64,000 nt of DNA, from positions 1,612,001 through 1,676,000 of the forward strand of contig NZ_JAUSYB010000001.1 in assembly GCF_030816505.1 (NCBI RefSeq), written 5' to 3'. Within the stretch, counting starts at the first letter, position 1. Each line of letters begins with the position of its first letter. Shown here in pieces: positions 41,677-51,535 of this stretch. The position numbers were made by a program, and so were the translations under genes. The notes below the pieces were generated by a model, which had not been told where the DNA came from, did not search any database, and was given only the letters and a program-made list of their open reading frames with translations. Origin of the DNA: Microbacterium sp. W4I20 (GTDB taxonomy: Bacteria > Actinomycetota > Actinomycetes > Actinomycetales > Microbacteriaceae).

Positions 41677-42633
41677 ATGAACCGGGACGATGTCCAGTGG
41701 CGAGGTTACTTCTCGGCACTTCCGACACCTTTCACGCAGCAGGGTTCCCTGGACGTCACAGCCGTGCAGGAGACCACCGAGCTCTTCATCGGTCAGGGCG
41801 TGCACGGCCTGCTCGTCAACGGCAGCACCGGAGAGTGGACCGCCCAGACGGTCGATGAACGCCGGCACGTCGCCGAACTGGTGATCGCTGCGGCACGGGG
41901 CCGCGTCCCCGTGCTCGTGAGTGCGACCTCCCCCGACCTCGCCACCTCGATCGCACTCATCCGGCACGCCGAGTCCGCGGGCGCCGACTCCGTGTTGCTG
42001 ACTCCTCCTCCCGGTGCGAGGCTCACCGACGCCGAGCTCGATCGGCACTACCGGACAGCATTCGGCGAGACAGGTCTCGCGAGCTGGCTGTACAACTTCC
42101 CGCAGGAGAGCAACAGCAACCTGTCGATCCCGCTGATCGAGAAGCTCGCCGAGATCGACAACGTGGTCGCGATCAAGCAGAGCACCCCGGACGACCGGGA
42201 GTTCTACGCGACGATCCGCGCAGTCGGCGACCGTCTGGTGGTGTTCGGGCACATGCTCTCGCGCGTGGGTCTCGCGTTGATCCACAGCGGCCAGGGCGGT
42301 GACGGCCACTTCGGATCCGGCATGCCGCTCGGGGCCGAGATGCCCCGATTCTTCGAACATGCCTGGCGCGGAGAGATCGATGAGGCCGGCAGGATCGCCG
42401 ACCTGTACGCGCAGCTCATGAGCGCTCTTCGCAGCGGGGGAGACGACTACAACTGGCGGTACGGCGGGATGCAGGCGGCACTGAAGGCGGTCATGAACCT
42501 TCAGGGTCAGCCGGGGGGCTACCCCCGCGAGCCGAAGCTGCCGATCACCGACTACGACGCCCTCGAAGCCATCGCCACAGCCCTCCGCGAGGTGGGCATC
42601 GACCTCAAGGACCAGCGTGCGCCCCATGCCTGA
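41677..42633 (+). CDS. DapA-family aldolase/lyase
   Basis: A 318-residue class I aldolase of the dihydrodipicolinate synthase/N-acetylneuraminate lyase family. The Schiff-base Lys is K167 (VVAIKQST), the catalytic Tyr Y139 (SWLYNFPQ) and the phosphate/carboxylate motif NGSTGE is at 48-53. ATG 41677 follows AAGGAGG; GTG/ATG codons upstream are not used. With RidA and an amino-acid importer nearby it could be a deaminase or lyase of the 1-pyrroline-4-hydroxy-2-carboxylate deaminase kind, but this is an inference; lysine biosynthesis is unlikely here. Confidence 0.85.
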   Translation: MNRDDVQWRGYFSALPTPFTQQGSLDVTAVQETTELFIGQGVHGLLVNGSTGEWTAQTVDERRHVAELVIAAARGRVPVLVSATSPDLATSIALIRHAESAGADSVLLTPPPGARLTDAELDRHYRTAFGETGLASWLYNFPQESNSNLSIPLIEKLAEIDNVVAIKQSTPDDREFYATIRAVGDRLVVFGHMLSRVGLALIHSGQGGDGHFGSGMPLGAEMPRFFEHAWRGEIDEAGRIADLYAQLMSALRSGGDDYNWRYGGMQAALKAVMNLQGQPGGYPREPKLPITDYDALEAIATALREVGIDLKDQRAPHA

Positions 42634-43675
42634 GCTCATCCACCCCCTCGACGCGTACCGGGCCCAGGCCCAGCAGCGAATGGACCCCGCAGCGTGGGCA
42701 TACCTCAACGGCGGCGCCGTGGATGAGTTGTCGGTCCAGCGCAACACCGACCTCTTCCGCGAGATCCGGCTCGTGCCCCGCGTGGGTGTCGACGTCGGAC
42801 ATCTCCTGACGTCGCAGCAGATGTTCGGCATCGATGTCGCGTTCCCTCTCCTGCTCGCCCCGACCGCCCTGCAGCGCCTGTTCTCGGATGCCGGCGAACA
42901 GGGCACCGTGGAGGGAGCCAGGTCGACGGACACCGTCACGGTGATCAGCATGGAATCCAGCGTCGCCACTCGCGAGCTGGCGGAATCGGCCGGGCCGTTC
43001 CTTCAGCACCTCTACATCCAGCGCGACCGGAAGCTGACCGAGGATCTCGTCCGCATGGCGGAGGAGACCGGCGCGCGGGGGATCGTGGTCACCCTCGACA
43101 ACCCGGTCCCCGGCATCCGGTATCGACAGGACGCCGGGATGACGGCACTCCCCGCTGGCATCGGTCGCGCGAACCTCGAATCCGGTGGAGTACCCACGCT
43201 CACCGGTGGGTACCTCGACCCCACCGTGACCTGGGCGGATATCGAATGGCTCGTCTCGCTCACCGATCTGCCCGTGATCGGAAAGGGGATCCTGCACCCG
43301 GATGATGCCGATCGCGCCGTCCGGGCGGGTGTCGGCGGAGTCATCGTCTCGAATCATGGCGGACGCAACATCGACACCGTCGCACACCCGATGGAATGCG
43401 TCCGCGCCGTCACGGAATCCGTCGCGGGCCGCGTTCCCGTTCTTCTCGACGGAGGCATCCGCCGGGGAACCGACATCCTCAAGGCCCTGGCCCTCGGCGC
43501 CGACGCGGTGCTGATCGGCCGGCCGTATGTCTGGGGACTGGCGGCAGCGGGCGCAGCGGGCGTCGCCGACGTCATCCGCATTCTGCAGGACGAGTTCCAC
43601 GCCGCCATGGCGATGTGCGGAGCCGCCACCCTCGCCGACATCACCCCCGCCCTCATCCTCGGAAGCGACCAGTGA
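42617..43675 (+). CDS. FMN-dependent 2-hydroxy-acid oxidase/dehydrogenase
   Basis: A 352-residue FMN enzyme of the glycolate oxidase/lactate monooxygenase family. Family residues are K223 (VIGKG), H247 and R250 (VSNHGGRNID), and GADAVLIGRPYVWG binds the phosphate. The start is GTG 42617 with AAGGA 5 bases upstream, overlapping the DapA-like gene by 17 bases; ATG 42626 is possible. It converts an L-2-hydroxy acid to the 2-keto acid, perhaps the product of the upstream lyase. Confidence 0.85.
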   Translation: MRPMPELIHPLDAYRAQAQQRMDPAAWAYLNGGAVDELSVQRNTDLFREIRLVPRVGVDVGHLLTSQQMFGIDVAFPLLLAPTALQRLFSDAGEQGTVEGARSTDTVTVISMESSVATRELAESAGPFLQHLYIQRDRKLTEDLVRMAEETGARGIVVTLDNPVPGIRYRQDAGMTALPAGIGRANLESGGVPTLTGGYLDPTVTWADIEWLVSLTDLPVIGKGILHPDDADRAVRAGVGGVIVSNHGGRNIDTVAHPMECVRAVTESVAGRVPVLLDGGIRRGTDILKALALGADAVLIGRPYVWGLAAAGAAGVADVIRILQDEFHAAMAMCGAATLADITPALILGSDQ

Positions 43676-44070
43676 TCATGGACCGTCAGATCGTCACCAC
43701 CACCGAAGCCCCCGCCATCGGCGCGCAGTTCGCACTCAGCCAGGGAATGCGCATCGGCCCGTTTCTGCAGACCTCCGGCCAGGTCGGTCAGGACCCGACG
43801 ACCGGAGAGGTCGTTTCCGGCGGCTTCGCCGACCAGGTGCAGCAGACTCTCGTCAACGTCACGGCGATCCTCCGTGCCGGCGGCGCCTCTCTCCGGGACG
43901 TCCTCATGATGCGGGTGTACGTCCGCGAGGCGAGAGACCTCCCCGAGATGAACCGCGTCTACAGCGAGTTCGTCGGTGCCACCAAGCCGCCCCGCACGAC
44001 GATCGTGACAGGACTCCCCGGGCCCTTCCTCGTCGAGATCGACGCCCTCGCCGTCGTCAACCAGGCCTAG
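43672..44070 (+). CDS. RidA-family imine/enamine deaminase
   Basis: A 132-residue Rid/YjgF protein (GPFLQTSGQVGQDPTTGE, GGASLRDVLMMRVYV, PPRTTIVTGLPGPFLVEIDALAVV). RidA hydrolyses reactive 2-imino acids made by PLP or flavin enzymes. It is coupled to the FMN oxidase gene by a GTGA overlap; ATG 43678 is an alternative start. Its presence points to an amino-acid or imino-acid pathway in this operon. Confidence 0.88.
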   Translation: MIMDRQIVTTTEAPAIGAQFALSQGMRIGPFLQTSGQVGQDPTTGEVVSGGFADQVQQTLVNVTAILRAGGASLRDVLMMRVYVREARDLPEMNRVYSEFVGATKPPRTTIVTGLPGPFLVEIDALAVVNQA

Positions 44071-44084
44071 AAAGGAAACACATC

Positions 44085-44861
44085 ATGAACACGATGAAGA
44101 CAATGCTCGGCAGCGTCGCCGCGGCAACGCTGGTCCTCGCACTCTCCGCGTGCGGGTCCTCTGCCCCCGGCGATGAGGACATCTCGCAGCCCCTGAAGAT
44201 CGGGGTCATCAACAACTTCCCGCCGTTCGAGTATGTCGAGGACGGTGAGCTCACGGGCTTCGACGTGGAGCTGGTGAATGCCATCCTCGACGAGGAGGAC
44301 CTCGAGGGCGAGTGGGTGGTCATGGGGTTCGACGGACTGATCCCCGCACTGCAGTCAGGACAGATCGACCTCGCCGTGTCCGACATCTCGGTCAACGAGG
44401 AGCGCAAGGCCGTCGTCGACTTCAGCGACCCCTATTACAACGACGGCCAAGCCATCGCCGTGAAGGCGGGGAGTGACATCGAGTCCTTCGACGATCTCGC
44501 GGGGAAGACCATCGTGTCGACCCAGGGCACGAGCGGCAACGTCGCGGCGCAGAAGGTGGCCGAGGAATACGGGGCCACCGTCCAGACGCTCGCGTCGAGT
44601 GACGCGCTCTACCTCGCGGTGACGTCCGGTCAGGCCGATGCCCTGGTGATCGACACCTCGGCGATCCAGTACCGGATCGCTACCGACGGCGAGACGCCCA
44701 GCATCCAGATGCTCGATGAGCCCATCGAATCGGCTCCGACGGCGATCGCCATCCCTCGCGGCAACGAAGCGCTCGTGGAGCGCCTGAACTCCGGACTGAA
44801 GAAGATCCAGGAGAATGGCACCTACGACGAGCTCCGCGCGAAGTACCTGCCTGAGGACTGA
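44085..44861 (+). CDS. Amino-acid ABC transporter substrate-binding lipoprotein
   Basis: A 258-residue family 3 binding protein. The lipobox LALSACG gives lipidated C23; LKIGVINNFPPFEYVEDGEL, GFDVELVNAIL and IPALQSGQIDLAVSDISV are typical of polar amino acid, opine and cystine binders. ATG 44085 follows AAAGGA. Permease and ATPase genes follow after a hairpin. The acidic and aromatic ligand residues do not allow a substrate to be named. Confidence 0.9.
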   Translation: MNTMKTMLGSVAAATLVLALSACGSSAPGDEDISQPLKIGVINNFPPFEYVEDGELTGFDVELVNAILDEEDLEGEWVVMGFDGLIPALQSGQIDLAVSDISVNEERKAVVDFSDPYYNDGQAIAVKAGSDIESFDDLAGKTIVSTQGTSGNVAAQKVAEEYGATVQTLASSDALYLAVTSGQADALVIDTSAIQYRIATDGETPSIQMLDEPIESAPTAIAIPRGNEALVERLNSGLKKIQENGTYDELRAKYLPED

Positions 44862-44869
44862 ACTTCCGA

Positions 44870-44914
44870 GCGGGATGCGGTGCGCGGCCTCGCCGTCATC
44901 GCACCGCATCCCGC
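44870..44914 (+). terminator. 15-base-pair stem-loop between binding-protein and permease genes
   Basis: GCGGGATGCGGTGCG at 44870-44884 and its exact reverse complement at 44900-44914 enclose a 15-base loop. It lies between the binding-protein stop (44861) and the permease start (44935). Such hairpins lower expression of distal transporter genes or stabilise the upstream mRNA, giving an excess of binding protein. It is an attenuator or partial terminator rather than the end of the operon. Confidence 0.6.
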
Positions 44915-44934
44915 CTCTCAACGACGAGGAAAAC

Positions 44935-45594
44935 ATGCCCGAGTTCTTGCACGTCATGATCGACGCCCTCCCCGTGCTGCTGGAGGGCCTGGGGCTCACC
45001 GTCTACCTGGCGGTCGTGTCGCTCGCGCTCGCCACCGTGATCGGCCTGATCAGCGGCCTCATGACCCTCTCTCACCGCATGTGGCTCTACGGGCCCGCGC
45101 GCTTCTACGTGAATCTCATCCGCGGCACTCCGCTCCTCGTGCAGATCCTCTTCATCTACTTCGGACTTCCCGCCGTGATGAACGTGAAGCTCTCCCCCAT
45201 GGTCGCCGGCGTCATCGCGATCAGCTTCCACATCGGCGCGTATGTGTCGGAGGTCTTCCGCGCCGGTATCGAGTCGGTCGACAAGGGGCAGACCGAGGCG
45301 GGTCGATCCCTCGGGATGACCCACACCCAGACCATGCGGAAGATCATCATCCCGCAGGCTGTCCGCAGCATGATCCCGCCCATGATGAATCAGTTCATCA
45401 TGGGCGTGAAGGACACTTCCCTCCTGGCCGTGATCGGCGTCGCAGAGCTCACTCAGCGCGGCCAGAGCATCTACGCGGTCAACTATCGAGCCTTCGAGAT
45501 CCTGACTCTCGTCGCGCTCATCTACTTCATCCTCACCTACACCCTTTACCGGCTCTCGCGAGTCGTCGAGAGAAAGTTCGGGGCCATGCGATGA
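44935..45594 (+). CDS. Amino-acid ABC transporter permease, HisM/GlnP type
   Basis: A 219-residue permease with about five hydrophobic segments. The family signature [20 protein letters not shown] and the EAA-like loop [20 protein letters not shown] are clear. ATG 44935 follows GAGGA; an in-frame extension starts inside the preceding gene and is rejected. Single permeases of this type form homodimers. The stop overlaps the ATPase start (ATGA). Confidence 0.9.
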   Translation: MPEFLHVMIDALPVLLEGLGLTVYLAVVSLALATVIGLISGLMTLSHRMWLYGPARFYVNLIRGTPLLVQILFIYFGLPAVMNVKLSPMVAGVIAISFHIGAYVSEVFRAGIESVDKGQTEAGRSLGMTHTQTMRKIIIPQAVRSMIPPMMNQFIMGVKDTSLLAVIGVAELTQRGQSIYAVNYRAFEILTLVALIYFILTYTLYRLSRVVERKFGAMR

Positions 45595-46325
45595 GCGCCA
45601 TGATCCAGGCACGTGACCTGCGCAAGTCGTTCGGAGAGAACGAGGTCATCCGCGGCGTCGACCTCGACGTCGAGCAGTCCACCGTCAAATGCATCATCGG
45701 CCCCTCCGGCTCAGGAAAGAGCACGGTACTGCGATGCCTCAATCTGCTCGAAGTGCCCACTTCCGGTTCGATCGCCATCGAAGGCGAGGACATCCTCGCG
45801 AAGAATGCGAACGTCAACCGGATTCGGCAGCGGATGGGGATGGTCTTCCAGCGCTTCAACCTCTTCCCCCATCTCACGGTCGCCGACAACGTCGCCATCG
45901 CGCCCGTCATGGTCGCCGGGATCAGCAGAGATGAGGCTCGCGAGAGGACCCGTCTGCTCCTCGACCAGGTCGGTCTCGCGGACAAGACCGATGCCTACCC
46001 GTCCAGCCTCTCCGGCGGTCAGCAACAGCGCGTCGCGATCGCCCGCGCCCTGGCCATGCAGCCCCACGTCATGCTGTTCGATGAGCCGACGAGCGCCCTG
46101 GACCCCGAGATGGTGAGAGAGGTGCTCGACGTCATGAAGGAACTCGTCGTGTCGGGCATGACCATGGTCGTGGTCACCCACGAGATGGGCTTCGCCCGCG
46201 AGGTCGCGGATGAGGTGATCTTCTTCGAGCAGGGGAGGATCGTCGAATCGGCGCCGCCCAGTCAACTGTTCGACCACCCGGCGGAGGAGCGGACCCGGAG
46301 TTTCCTATCGAAGGTCCTGCACTGA
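45591..46325 (+). CDS. Amino-acid ABC transporter ATP-binding protein
   Basis: A 244-residue ATPase of the GlnQ/HisP class. Walker [11 protein letters not shown]-loop [10 protein letters not shown], signature LSGGQQQR, Walker [15 protein letters not shown] and switch His [12 protein letters not shown] are all present. It closes the rightward operon; its last 21 bases overlap the 3' end of the convergent dimethylformamidase-like gene. Confidence 0.93.
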   Translation: MSAMIQARDLRKSFGENEVIRGVDLDVEQSTVKCIIGPSGSGKSTVLRCLNLLEVPTSGSIAIEGEDILAKNANVNRIRQRMGMVFQRFNLFPHLTVADNVAIAPVMVAGISRDEARERTRLLLDQVGLADKTDAYPSSLSGGQQQRVAIARALAMQPHVMLFDEPTSALDPEMVREVLDVMKELVVSGMTMVVVTHEMGFAREVADEVIFFEQGRIVESAPPSQLFDHPAEERTRSFLSKVLH

Positions 46326-48491
46326 AGAACGCCCCGGCCGCGACAGCATCTCGTCGAGCGCGTTCGCGACGACCGTCGAGATGCTGTTGCGATAGCCGTC
46401 GTGCGAGAGCGATCCGAGGAAGCAGATCGACCCGACGCTGAAGACCGCTCCCCCACCCGGCTTCTCGAGCCAGGTCATATCGGATCGGACCTCGGGGCAC
46501 TGCGTGCCGCCGAGGCCGGCGCGGGAAGCCATGACGTCTTCCCCGGCGAGGAGGTAGAAGTCGCTGTGTCCGGTCGACGTCGCGAGCACGACCGTCTCCT
46601 CGGGGCTGCCCCGACCGACGTCGAACCGATCGATCTCGTCGCCCGACGAGCCGTCCATGATGAGTCCGAAGGTGCCGATCACCTCTTCGTCCACGCCGTC
46701 GAAGATGAGGGCGCAGCTCTCCGGCAGATCGGGATTGCGCCGATACCCCGGCGCCTTCGAGTCCCATCCCTGCGCGGTCATCCCGATCCCGGTGAGCCGG
46801 TTGGGCCAGCGCCCGCGCTGACGCCACATGCCGCCGGGCTCGCCGGTCGTGCTGTGGAACCCCTCGCCCGGCGCCCCTTCGGACGGCCGGGTGCCGACGG
46901 GACCGCGGCGCACCTCGATGAGGTGCGGACGCTCGCGATCCTGACTCGTGACCCAGTAGAAGCCGTTGCCACCCAGATACATGAGCGATCCGCCGCTGTC
47001 GAGGTGCGTGTCGAGGGCGTCGAGCATCCGTCCGCTGACGTACTCGGGATGACTGCCGGTGAGCACGACGTCGTAGTCGGCGAGCAGCGCCGCCCCGTCG
47101 CGGTTGAGGTCGTGATCGGTGATCACGTCGAAGGGATACCCCTTCTCGGTGAGCCAGTCGATCAGGTAGAGGTCCGCGCTCAGGTGACGTGGCGCGTTCT
47201 GCAGCCACGCGCGGTAGTCGGGCCGGAGGTTCGGGATGGGCCGCAGGTGCGTGGAGTACGCGCAGGTGCTGCCGTCGGAGTGCACGTCGTAGAGACTGAG
47301 TCCCCACTCGGGGTGCTCGGCGAGCTCGAGATCGCGATGCCCCGGATGGATCGCATGATCGCTCATCTGGTCGCCCTCGAAGTCGAGGCGGGTCACCATC
47401 CGCTCATTGGCGTACGCGATGTAGGTGAAGGTGGGCAGGAGCACCGCCGTGCGCGCCCGACGAGCCCCGTCGCCCGGCCGGACCACGAACGGCACATGGT
47501 CCACAGCGCCGTCGGCACGCAGCTCGAACGCGTACACGCCGGAGGCGAGCCCCTCGGGAACCGCGACCCTCAGGCTCGGCGCCCACCCCGCGTCGTCCAG
47601 GTCGTCGTCGTGGAAGTGGATCGCGGCGTACTGCTCCGGCGCCTGGGTGAAGTCGACCTCCTCGTGGCGCCAGGCGTGCCCGGTCGACGCCCGCGCCGGT
47701 GAACCGACCACGATTCCGTCGCGCTCGTATCCGCTGACGTCGACGGCCACGGCGCTGCCCTGATCGAGCTCGAAGCGCCACTCGGCGACCGGCACGCGGG
47801 AACCGTCGTCTGACCGGCGGCGGATCTGCGGATGCTCGAGCTTGCCGTTGAACACGCGGTCGGGGATCCACTGCCGGCCCTCCCGGCGGCAGTGGACGGC
47901 TCCGATCACGGCCGACGTCACGAGGGCATCCGGGGTCGTCGGCCCCTCGGTTTCCACGCTCACGCCCTCGCCGCGGCGGCTCGTCGGCGTGCAGCGCAGC
48001 ACGACAGGCCGCCCCGCCGATGCTTCGACGTGCACGCGGTACCAGCCGTCCTTCTGCCAGTCCACGGCGAGCACGGCGAGCGTTTCATCGTCTGCACCGC
48101 GCAGTGCCAGCCGTCCCTGCGCATCGATCACGATCGCCAGCACGCCCACCCCGTCTGGGCCGAGCAGGGCGACGATCCCCTGCTCGCGCCCGGACGAGGG
48201 TGACGTGGGCTGCATGAGCACCGACACCTCGAGCCCGCCGAGCCGATGGCTCCCCAGGGAGGGGACGACCACGCATGAACCGAGGTGCACGTCCTGCAGC
48301 CCGCCCGGCACCGTCTGCGAGGAGAACTCCGGCACGGGAAGGATCTTCCGACCCGGTCCCGCCGGGTTGTCGTCCCCGTGCTGCAGGCGCACCAGGTCGA
48401 CCTCGACGCGCTCGGCGGACGCGCTGATCATGAGTTCGATGCCCTCACCGGACGCCGCCGACAGGGTGTTGAGATATCCGGTGAGGGTCAT
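46305..48491 (-). CDS. N,N-dimethylformamidase large-subunit-like protein
   Basis: A 728-residue protein related to the large (beta) subunit of N,N-dimethylformamidase. Residues about 90-260 resemble a LamG/concanavalin-like lectin domain ([37 protein letters not shown]), and residues about 310-720 are the catalytic-type domain with a glutamine-amidotransferase-like core ([45 protein letters not shown]). ATG 48491 follows AAGGA. No small-subunit gene is present. It ends the leftward sugar operon, so its substrate may be an amide-bearing sugar or other amide rather than dimethylformamide. Confidence 0.8.
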   Translation of the reverse strand: MTLTGYLNTLSAASGEGIELMISASAERVEVDLVRLQHGDDNPAGPGRKILPVPEFSSQTVPGGLQDVHLGSCVVVPSLGSHRLGGLEVSVLMQPTSPSSGREQGIVALLGPDGVGVLAIVIDAQGRLALRGADDETLAVLAVDWQKDGWYRVHVEASAGRPVVLRCTPTSRRGEGVSVETEGPTTPDALVTSAVIGAVHCRREGRQWIPDRVFNGKLEHPQIRRRSDDGSRVPVAEWRFELDQGSAVAVDVSGYERDGIVVGSPARASTGHAWRHEEVDFTQAPEQYAAIHFHDDDLDDAGWAPSLRVAVPEGLASGVYAFELRADGAVDHVPFVVRPGDGARRARTAVLLPTFTYIAYANERMVTRLDFEGDQMSDHAIHPGHRDLELAEHPEWGLSLYDVHSDGSTCAYSTHLRPIPNLRPDYRAWLQNAPRHLSADLYLIDWLTEKGYPFDVITDHDLNRDGAALLADYDVVLTGSHPEYVSGRMLDALDTHLDSGGSLMYLGGNGFYWVTSQDRERPHLIEVRRGPVGTRPSEGAPGEGFHSTTGEPGGMWRQRGRWPNRLTGIGMTAQGWDSKAPGYRRNPDLPESCALIFDGVDEEVIGTFGLIMDGSSGDEIDRFDVGRGSPEETVVLATSTGHSDFYLLAGEDVMASRAGLGGTQCPEVRSDMTWLEKPGGGAVFSVGSICFLGSLSHDGYRNSISTVVANALDEMLSRPGRSSVQDLR

Positions 48492-48519
48492 CCGCTGTTC
48501 CTTCCGTGCCGGGGCGGCG

Positions 48520-49548
48520 TCAGTTGCACTCGGTCTTGTACCAGAGGGCCTCGCCCTCCGGGGTGTCGACGTCCTCGCTGGTGAGGATCTCGACGGGCGC
48601 ATCCACGGTCTTCGAGACCTCGTCGCCGCGGAGCTGTGCGGCGATCTGCTCGATCGCCAGCTCTCCCATCGCGAACGGCTGCTGCGCGACCGTGGCCTGC
48701 AGCACACCCTCCTGCAGCAGTTCGACGTTGGCCGCGCCGGCATCCCAGCTGACCATCTTCACGTCGCCCACCACGTCGGCGTTGCGGAGCGCCACGGCGG
48801 CTCCCGTCGAGTTGAGGTAGTTGGTCGTGTAGATCGCCTTCAGGTCCGGGTACTTCACGAGGGTCGATGCGGCATTCGCCTGGATGATGTCGGCGGAGAT
48901 CTCGGGGTAGGAGATCGAGACCACCTCGATGTCGGGGTACTCCTTCAGCGCGTCCTCGAAGCCTTTGATGCGCGCCTGGGTGATCGGGTTCGTGGCGAGA
49001 GAGCCGATCGCCGCGATCTGCCCCTCCCCGCCGATCAGATCGGCGAGGTACGTCGTGATCTCCTTGGCGCCCTCGTAGTGGTTCGAGGCGATGAAGGAGT
49101 CGTAGAGTTCGTCGTCCTCGAGCTGGGCGTCGACGTCGATCACGGTGACGCCGTCGCCGCGCGCGGACTGCACCGGGATGCCGCCGGCGACCGGATCCGC
49201 CGGCGTGTAGATGAGGGCGTCCGGCGCACTCGTGAGCACGTTCTGCACGATGGTGGTCAACTGCGCCTGGTTCTGGTTCTGCGGGGCCTGGAGCTCGCCG
49301 ACATCCATGCCGAGCTTCTTACCGGCCGCTTGGGCGCCGCACGCCACCTGCACGTAGTACGGATCACCCGACTGCGGACCGGCGATGGCGATCGTCGCGC
49401 CGGCCACCGGGTCGTCTCCGTCGCCTCCCCCGCCGCCCTCGGGAGCGGAGCCGGAGCACGCGGCGAGCGGCACCAGCAGGAGCGCGGTGGCGGCCGCGGC
49501 CAGAACGATTCGGCGGGAAGAGGGCGCAGTGAAGGCAGAGCTGTTCAT
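48520..49548 (-). CDS. Sugar ABC transporter substrate-binding lipoprotein, RbsB type
   Basis: A 342-residue family 2 (ribose-type) binding protein with lipobox VPLAAC (C31) and a Gly/Asp-rich linker. GPQSGDPYYVQVACG, ADPVAGGIPVQSARGDGVTVIDVD and IYTTNYLNSTGAAVAL follow the pattern of RbsB/LsrB-like proteins. ATG 49548 follows AGGAG. It works with the permease and ATPase encoded just upstream in the operon. Confidence 0.9.
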   Translation of the reverse strand: MNSSAFTAPSSRRIVLAAAATALLLVPLAACSGSAPEGGGGGDGDDPVAGATIAIAGPQSGDPYYVQVACGAQAAGKKLGMDVGELQAPQNQNQAQLTTIVQNVLTSAPDALIYTPADPVAGGIPVQSARGDGVTVIDVDAQLEDDELYDSFIASNHYEGAKEITTYLADLIGGEGQIAAIGSLATNPITQARIKGFEDALKEYPDIEVVSISYPEISADIIQANAASTLVKYPDLKAIYTTNYLNSTGAAVALRNADVVGDVKMVSWDAGAANVELLQEGVLQATVAQQPFAMGELAIEQIAAQLRGDEVSKTVDAPVEILTSEDVDTPEGEALWYKTECN

Positions 49549-49615
49549 GGAGACTCCTGTGTCGGGTGAGGGGTGCTGCGGGTGAAGGATGCTGCGGATA
49601 GGAGAACGTGTGCGC

Positions 49616-50659
49616 TCAGCTGGGCGCCGAGCTCGATCGCTTGAGGCTGCGGATGCGGCGCAGTCGGTCGAGGTAGAGAGCGCCGACGAGCACGGCCCCG
49701 GTGACGACCTGCTGCCAGAAGCTCTGAAGGCCGGCGATCACGAGACCACTGGCGAGCACGACCGGGATCGCGTTGCCGAGCGCGGTGCCGGCGATCGTGC
49801 CGACGCCGCCGAACAGGCTCGCGCCGCCGAGGATCGCGGCGGTCGCCGCGGTCAGCGCGTCGAGCGAGTGGCCCGAGATGTTCGTCGTGCCGTAGATCGA
49901 GAGCGACAGCCAACCGGCGAGACCGGCGAGCAGCCCCGAGAGGCCGTAGATGACGGCGAGGTGACGTCGTACCGGGATGCCGGCGCGCACGGCCGCCTCC
50001 TTGTTCGAGCCGATCGCGTAGGTGTGCCGGCCGAACACCGTGGAGTGCAGCGCGATCGCGGCGATGACGGCCACGAGGGCGGCGATCACCACGACCCACG
50101 GCACGCCGAGGATGCGCCCGACGCCGAACTGCGACATCGAGACCGGCATCCCGCTGAGGTCCTGTCCCCCGGTCGCGACCTGCGCGAGACCCAGCGCCGC
50201 ACCGAACATGCCGAGCGTGACGATGATCGGGTTGAGCTCGGCATAGGCGACGAGCAGTCCGTTGATCCAGCCGAGGCCGAGGCCGCAGACGACGGCGACG
50301 GCGAGGCCGATGAGGGCCGTCGTCCAGCCGTCTCCGCCCACCTCCCGCATGACGATCATGCTGATGACGCCGGAGAAGACCAGCACGGATCCGACCGAGA
50401 GGTCGAATCCGGCCGTGATGATCACGTAGGTCACGCCCACGGCGAGGATCAGCATGATGGAGCCGGCGAGGAACATGTTGCGCACGTTCGCGGGCGACAG
50501 GAACGGCTGCCCGTTGACGATCGCGAACACCACGACCAGCAGGATGAGTGCGCACGTGACGACGAAGAGCGGATGCTGCCACGCGCGCTCCATGCGCTGT
50601 CGCCAGGTGAGGGGTTCGGGGGCGAGGACGGGTGCGCCCAGCGTGTCGAGAGAGGTCAT
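49616..50659 (-). CDS. Sugar ABC transporter permease, RbsC type
   Basis: A 347-residue BPD_transp_2 permease with about nine hydrophobic segments. ITAGFDLSVGSVLVFSGVIS and GRHTYAIGSNKEAAVRAGIP are hallmarks of ribose/xylose permeases; ILGGASLFGGVGTIAGTALG follows. Coupled to the ATPase gene by ATGA. It forms a homodimer in the membrane with the single-domain ATPase. Confidence 0.92.
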   Translation of the reverse strand: MTSLDTLGAPVLAPEPLTWRQRMERAWQHPLFVVTCALILLVVVFAIVNGQPFLSPANVRNMFLAGSIMLILAVGVTYVIITAGFDLSVGSVLVFSGVISMIVMREVGGDGWTTALIGLAVAVVCGLGLGWINGLLVAYAELNPIIVTLGMFGAALGLAQVATGGQDLSGMPVSMSQFGVGRILGVPWVVVIAALVAVIAAIALHSTVFGRHTYAIGSNKEAAVRAGIPVRRHLAVIYGLSGLLAGLAGWLSLSIYGTTNISGHSLDALTAATAAILGGASLFGGVGTIAGTALGNAIPVVLASGLVIAGLQSFWQQVVTGAVLVGALYLDRLRRIRSLKRSSSAPS

Positions 50660-51498
50660 CGTGTTCCTCCGGCGGTGTCGGTGGAGTCGGGATCCGGCAG
50701 GGCGGTGCCGCCGGTCATGGTGGAGACGAGCAGTTCGAGCGAAGCCTCGGCCCGCGTGTAGCTCGCGACGCGCTGCCCCAGGCGCAGCACCTCGACGCGG
50801 TCGGCGACGGCCAGCACGTCCGACATGTTGTGGCTGATGAGCACGACCGCGAGGCCGCGATCGGCGACGCGCTTGACCATGTCGAGCACGCCCTTGGTCT
50901 GCACGACGCCGAGCGCGGCGGTCGGCTCGTCGAGCAGCACGACGGTGCGTGCCCAGCTCACCGCCCGCGCGACGGCCACGCCCTGGCGCTGCCCGCCGGA
51001 CATGTCGCTCACGGAGCCGCGCCGAGGGTCGGCGGTCACGCCGAGCTGCGCGAACTCGCGCTGCGCGACCGCCGCCATCGACTTGTTGTCGAGGAAACCG
51101 AGGGCACCCAGCGGTCCCTTGCGCCGCGTCTCCCGCCCGAGGAACATGTTCGCGACCGGCCCCATGTCGGGGGCGAGTGCGAGATCTTGCCAGACGGTCT
51201 CGATGCCCGCCGCCTGAGCGTCGGTCGGCTGGTGGGCGCGGAACGGCTCGCCTCCGACGAAGACCTCGCCGTCGTCGGGCGCGAGAGCGCCGGACAGCAC
51301 CTTCACGAGCGTCGACTTGCCGGCGCCGTTGTCGCCGATCAGCGCGGTCACCTCGCCGGCGCGGCAGTCGAAGTCGGCGCCGCGGAGCGCCTGGACGTGC
51401 CCGTACGAGACGCGGATGCCGCGCGTGCTCAGTGCGGTGTCGGTCGGACGCGACGAGGTCGTCGCTCCGCCGGTGGTGCGGGAGGTCTCGGAATCCAT
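50656..51498 (-). CDS. Sugar ABC transporter ATP-binding protein, single-domain RbsA type
   Basis: A 280-residue ATPase. Walker A is GDNGAGKST, signature MSGGQRQGVAVARA, Walker B VVLLDEPTAALGV and switch His ISHNMSDV. Classical RbsA has two ATPase halves; this has one, as in XylG/FrcA-like short forms. The N-terminal 20 residues are Thr/Ser-rich and non-conserved. ATG 51498 follows AAGGAAGG. It drives the RbsC-type permease. Confidence 0.92.
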   Translation of the reverse strand: MDSETSRTTGGATTSSRPTDTALSTRGIRVSYGHVQALRGADFDCRAGEVTALIGDNGAGKSTLVKVLSGALAPDDGEVFVGGEPFRAHQPTDAQAAGIETVWQDLALAPDMGPVANMFLGRETRRKGPLGALGFLDNKSMAAVAQREFAQLGVTADPRRGSVSDMSGGQRQGVAVARAVSWARTVVLLDEPTAALGVVQTKGVLDMVKRVADRGLAVVLISHNMSDVLAVADRVEVLRLGQRVASYTRAEASLELLVSTMTGGTALPDPDSTDTAGGTR

Positions 51499-51535
51499 TC
51501 GGATGCCTTCCTTCGGGTAGCGGGGGCGGGGGAAT

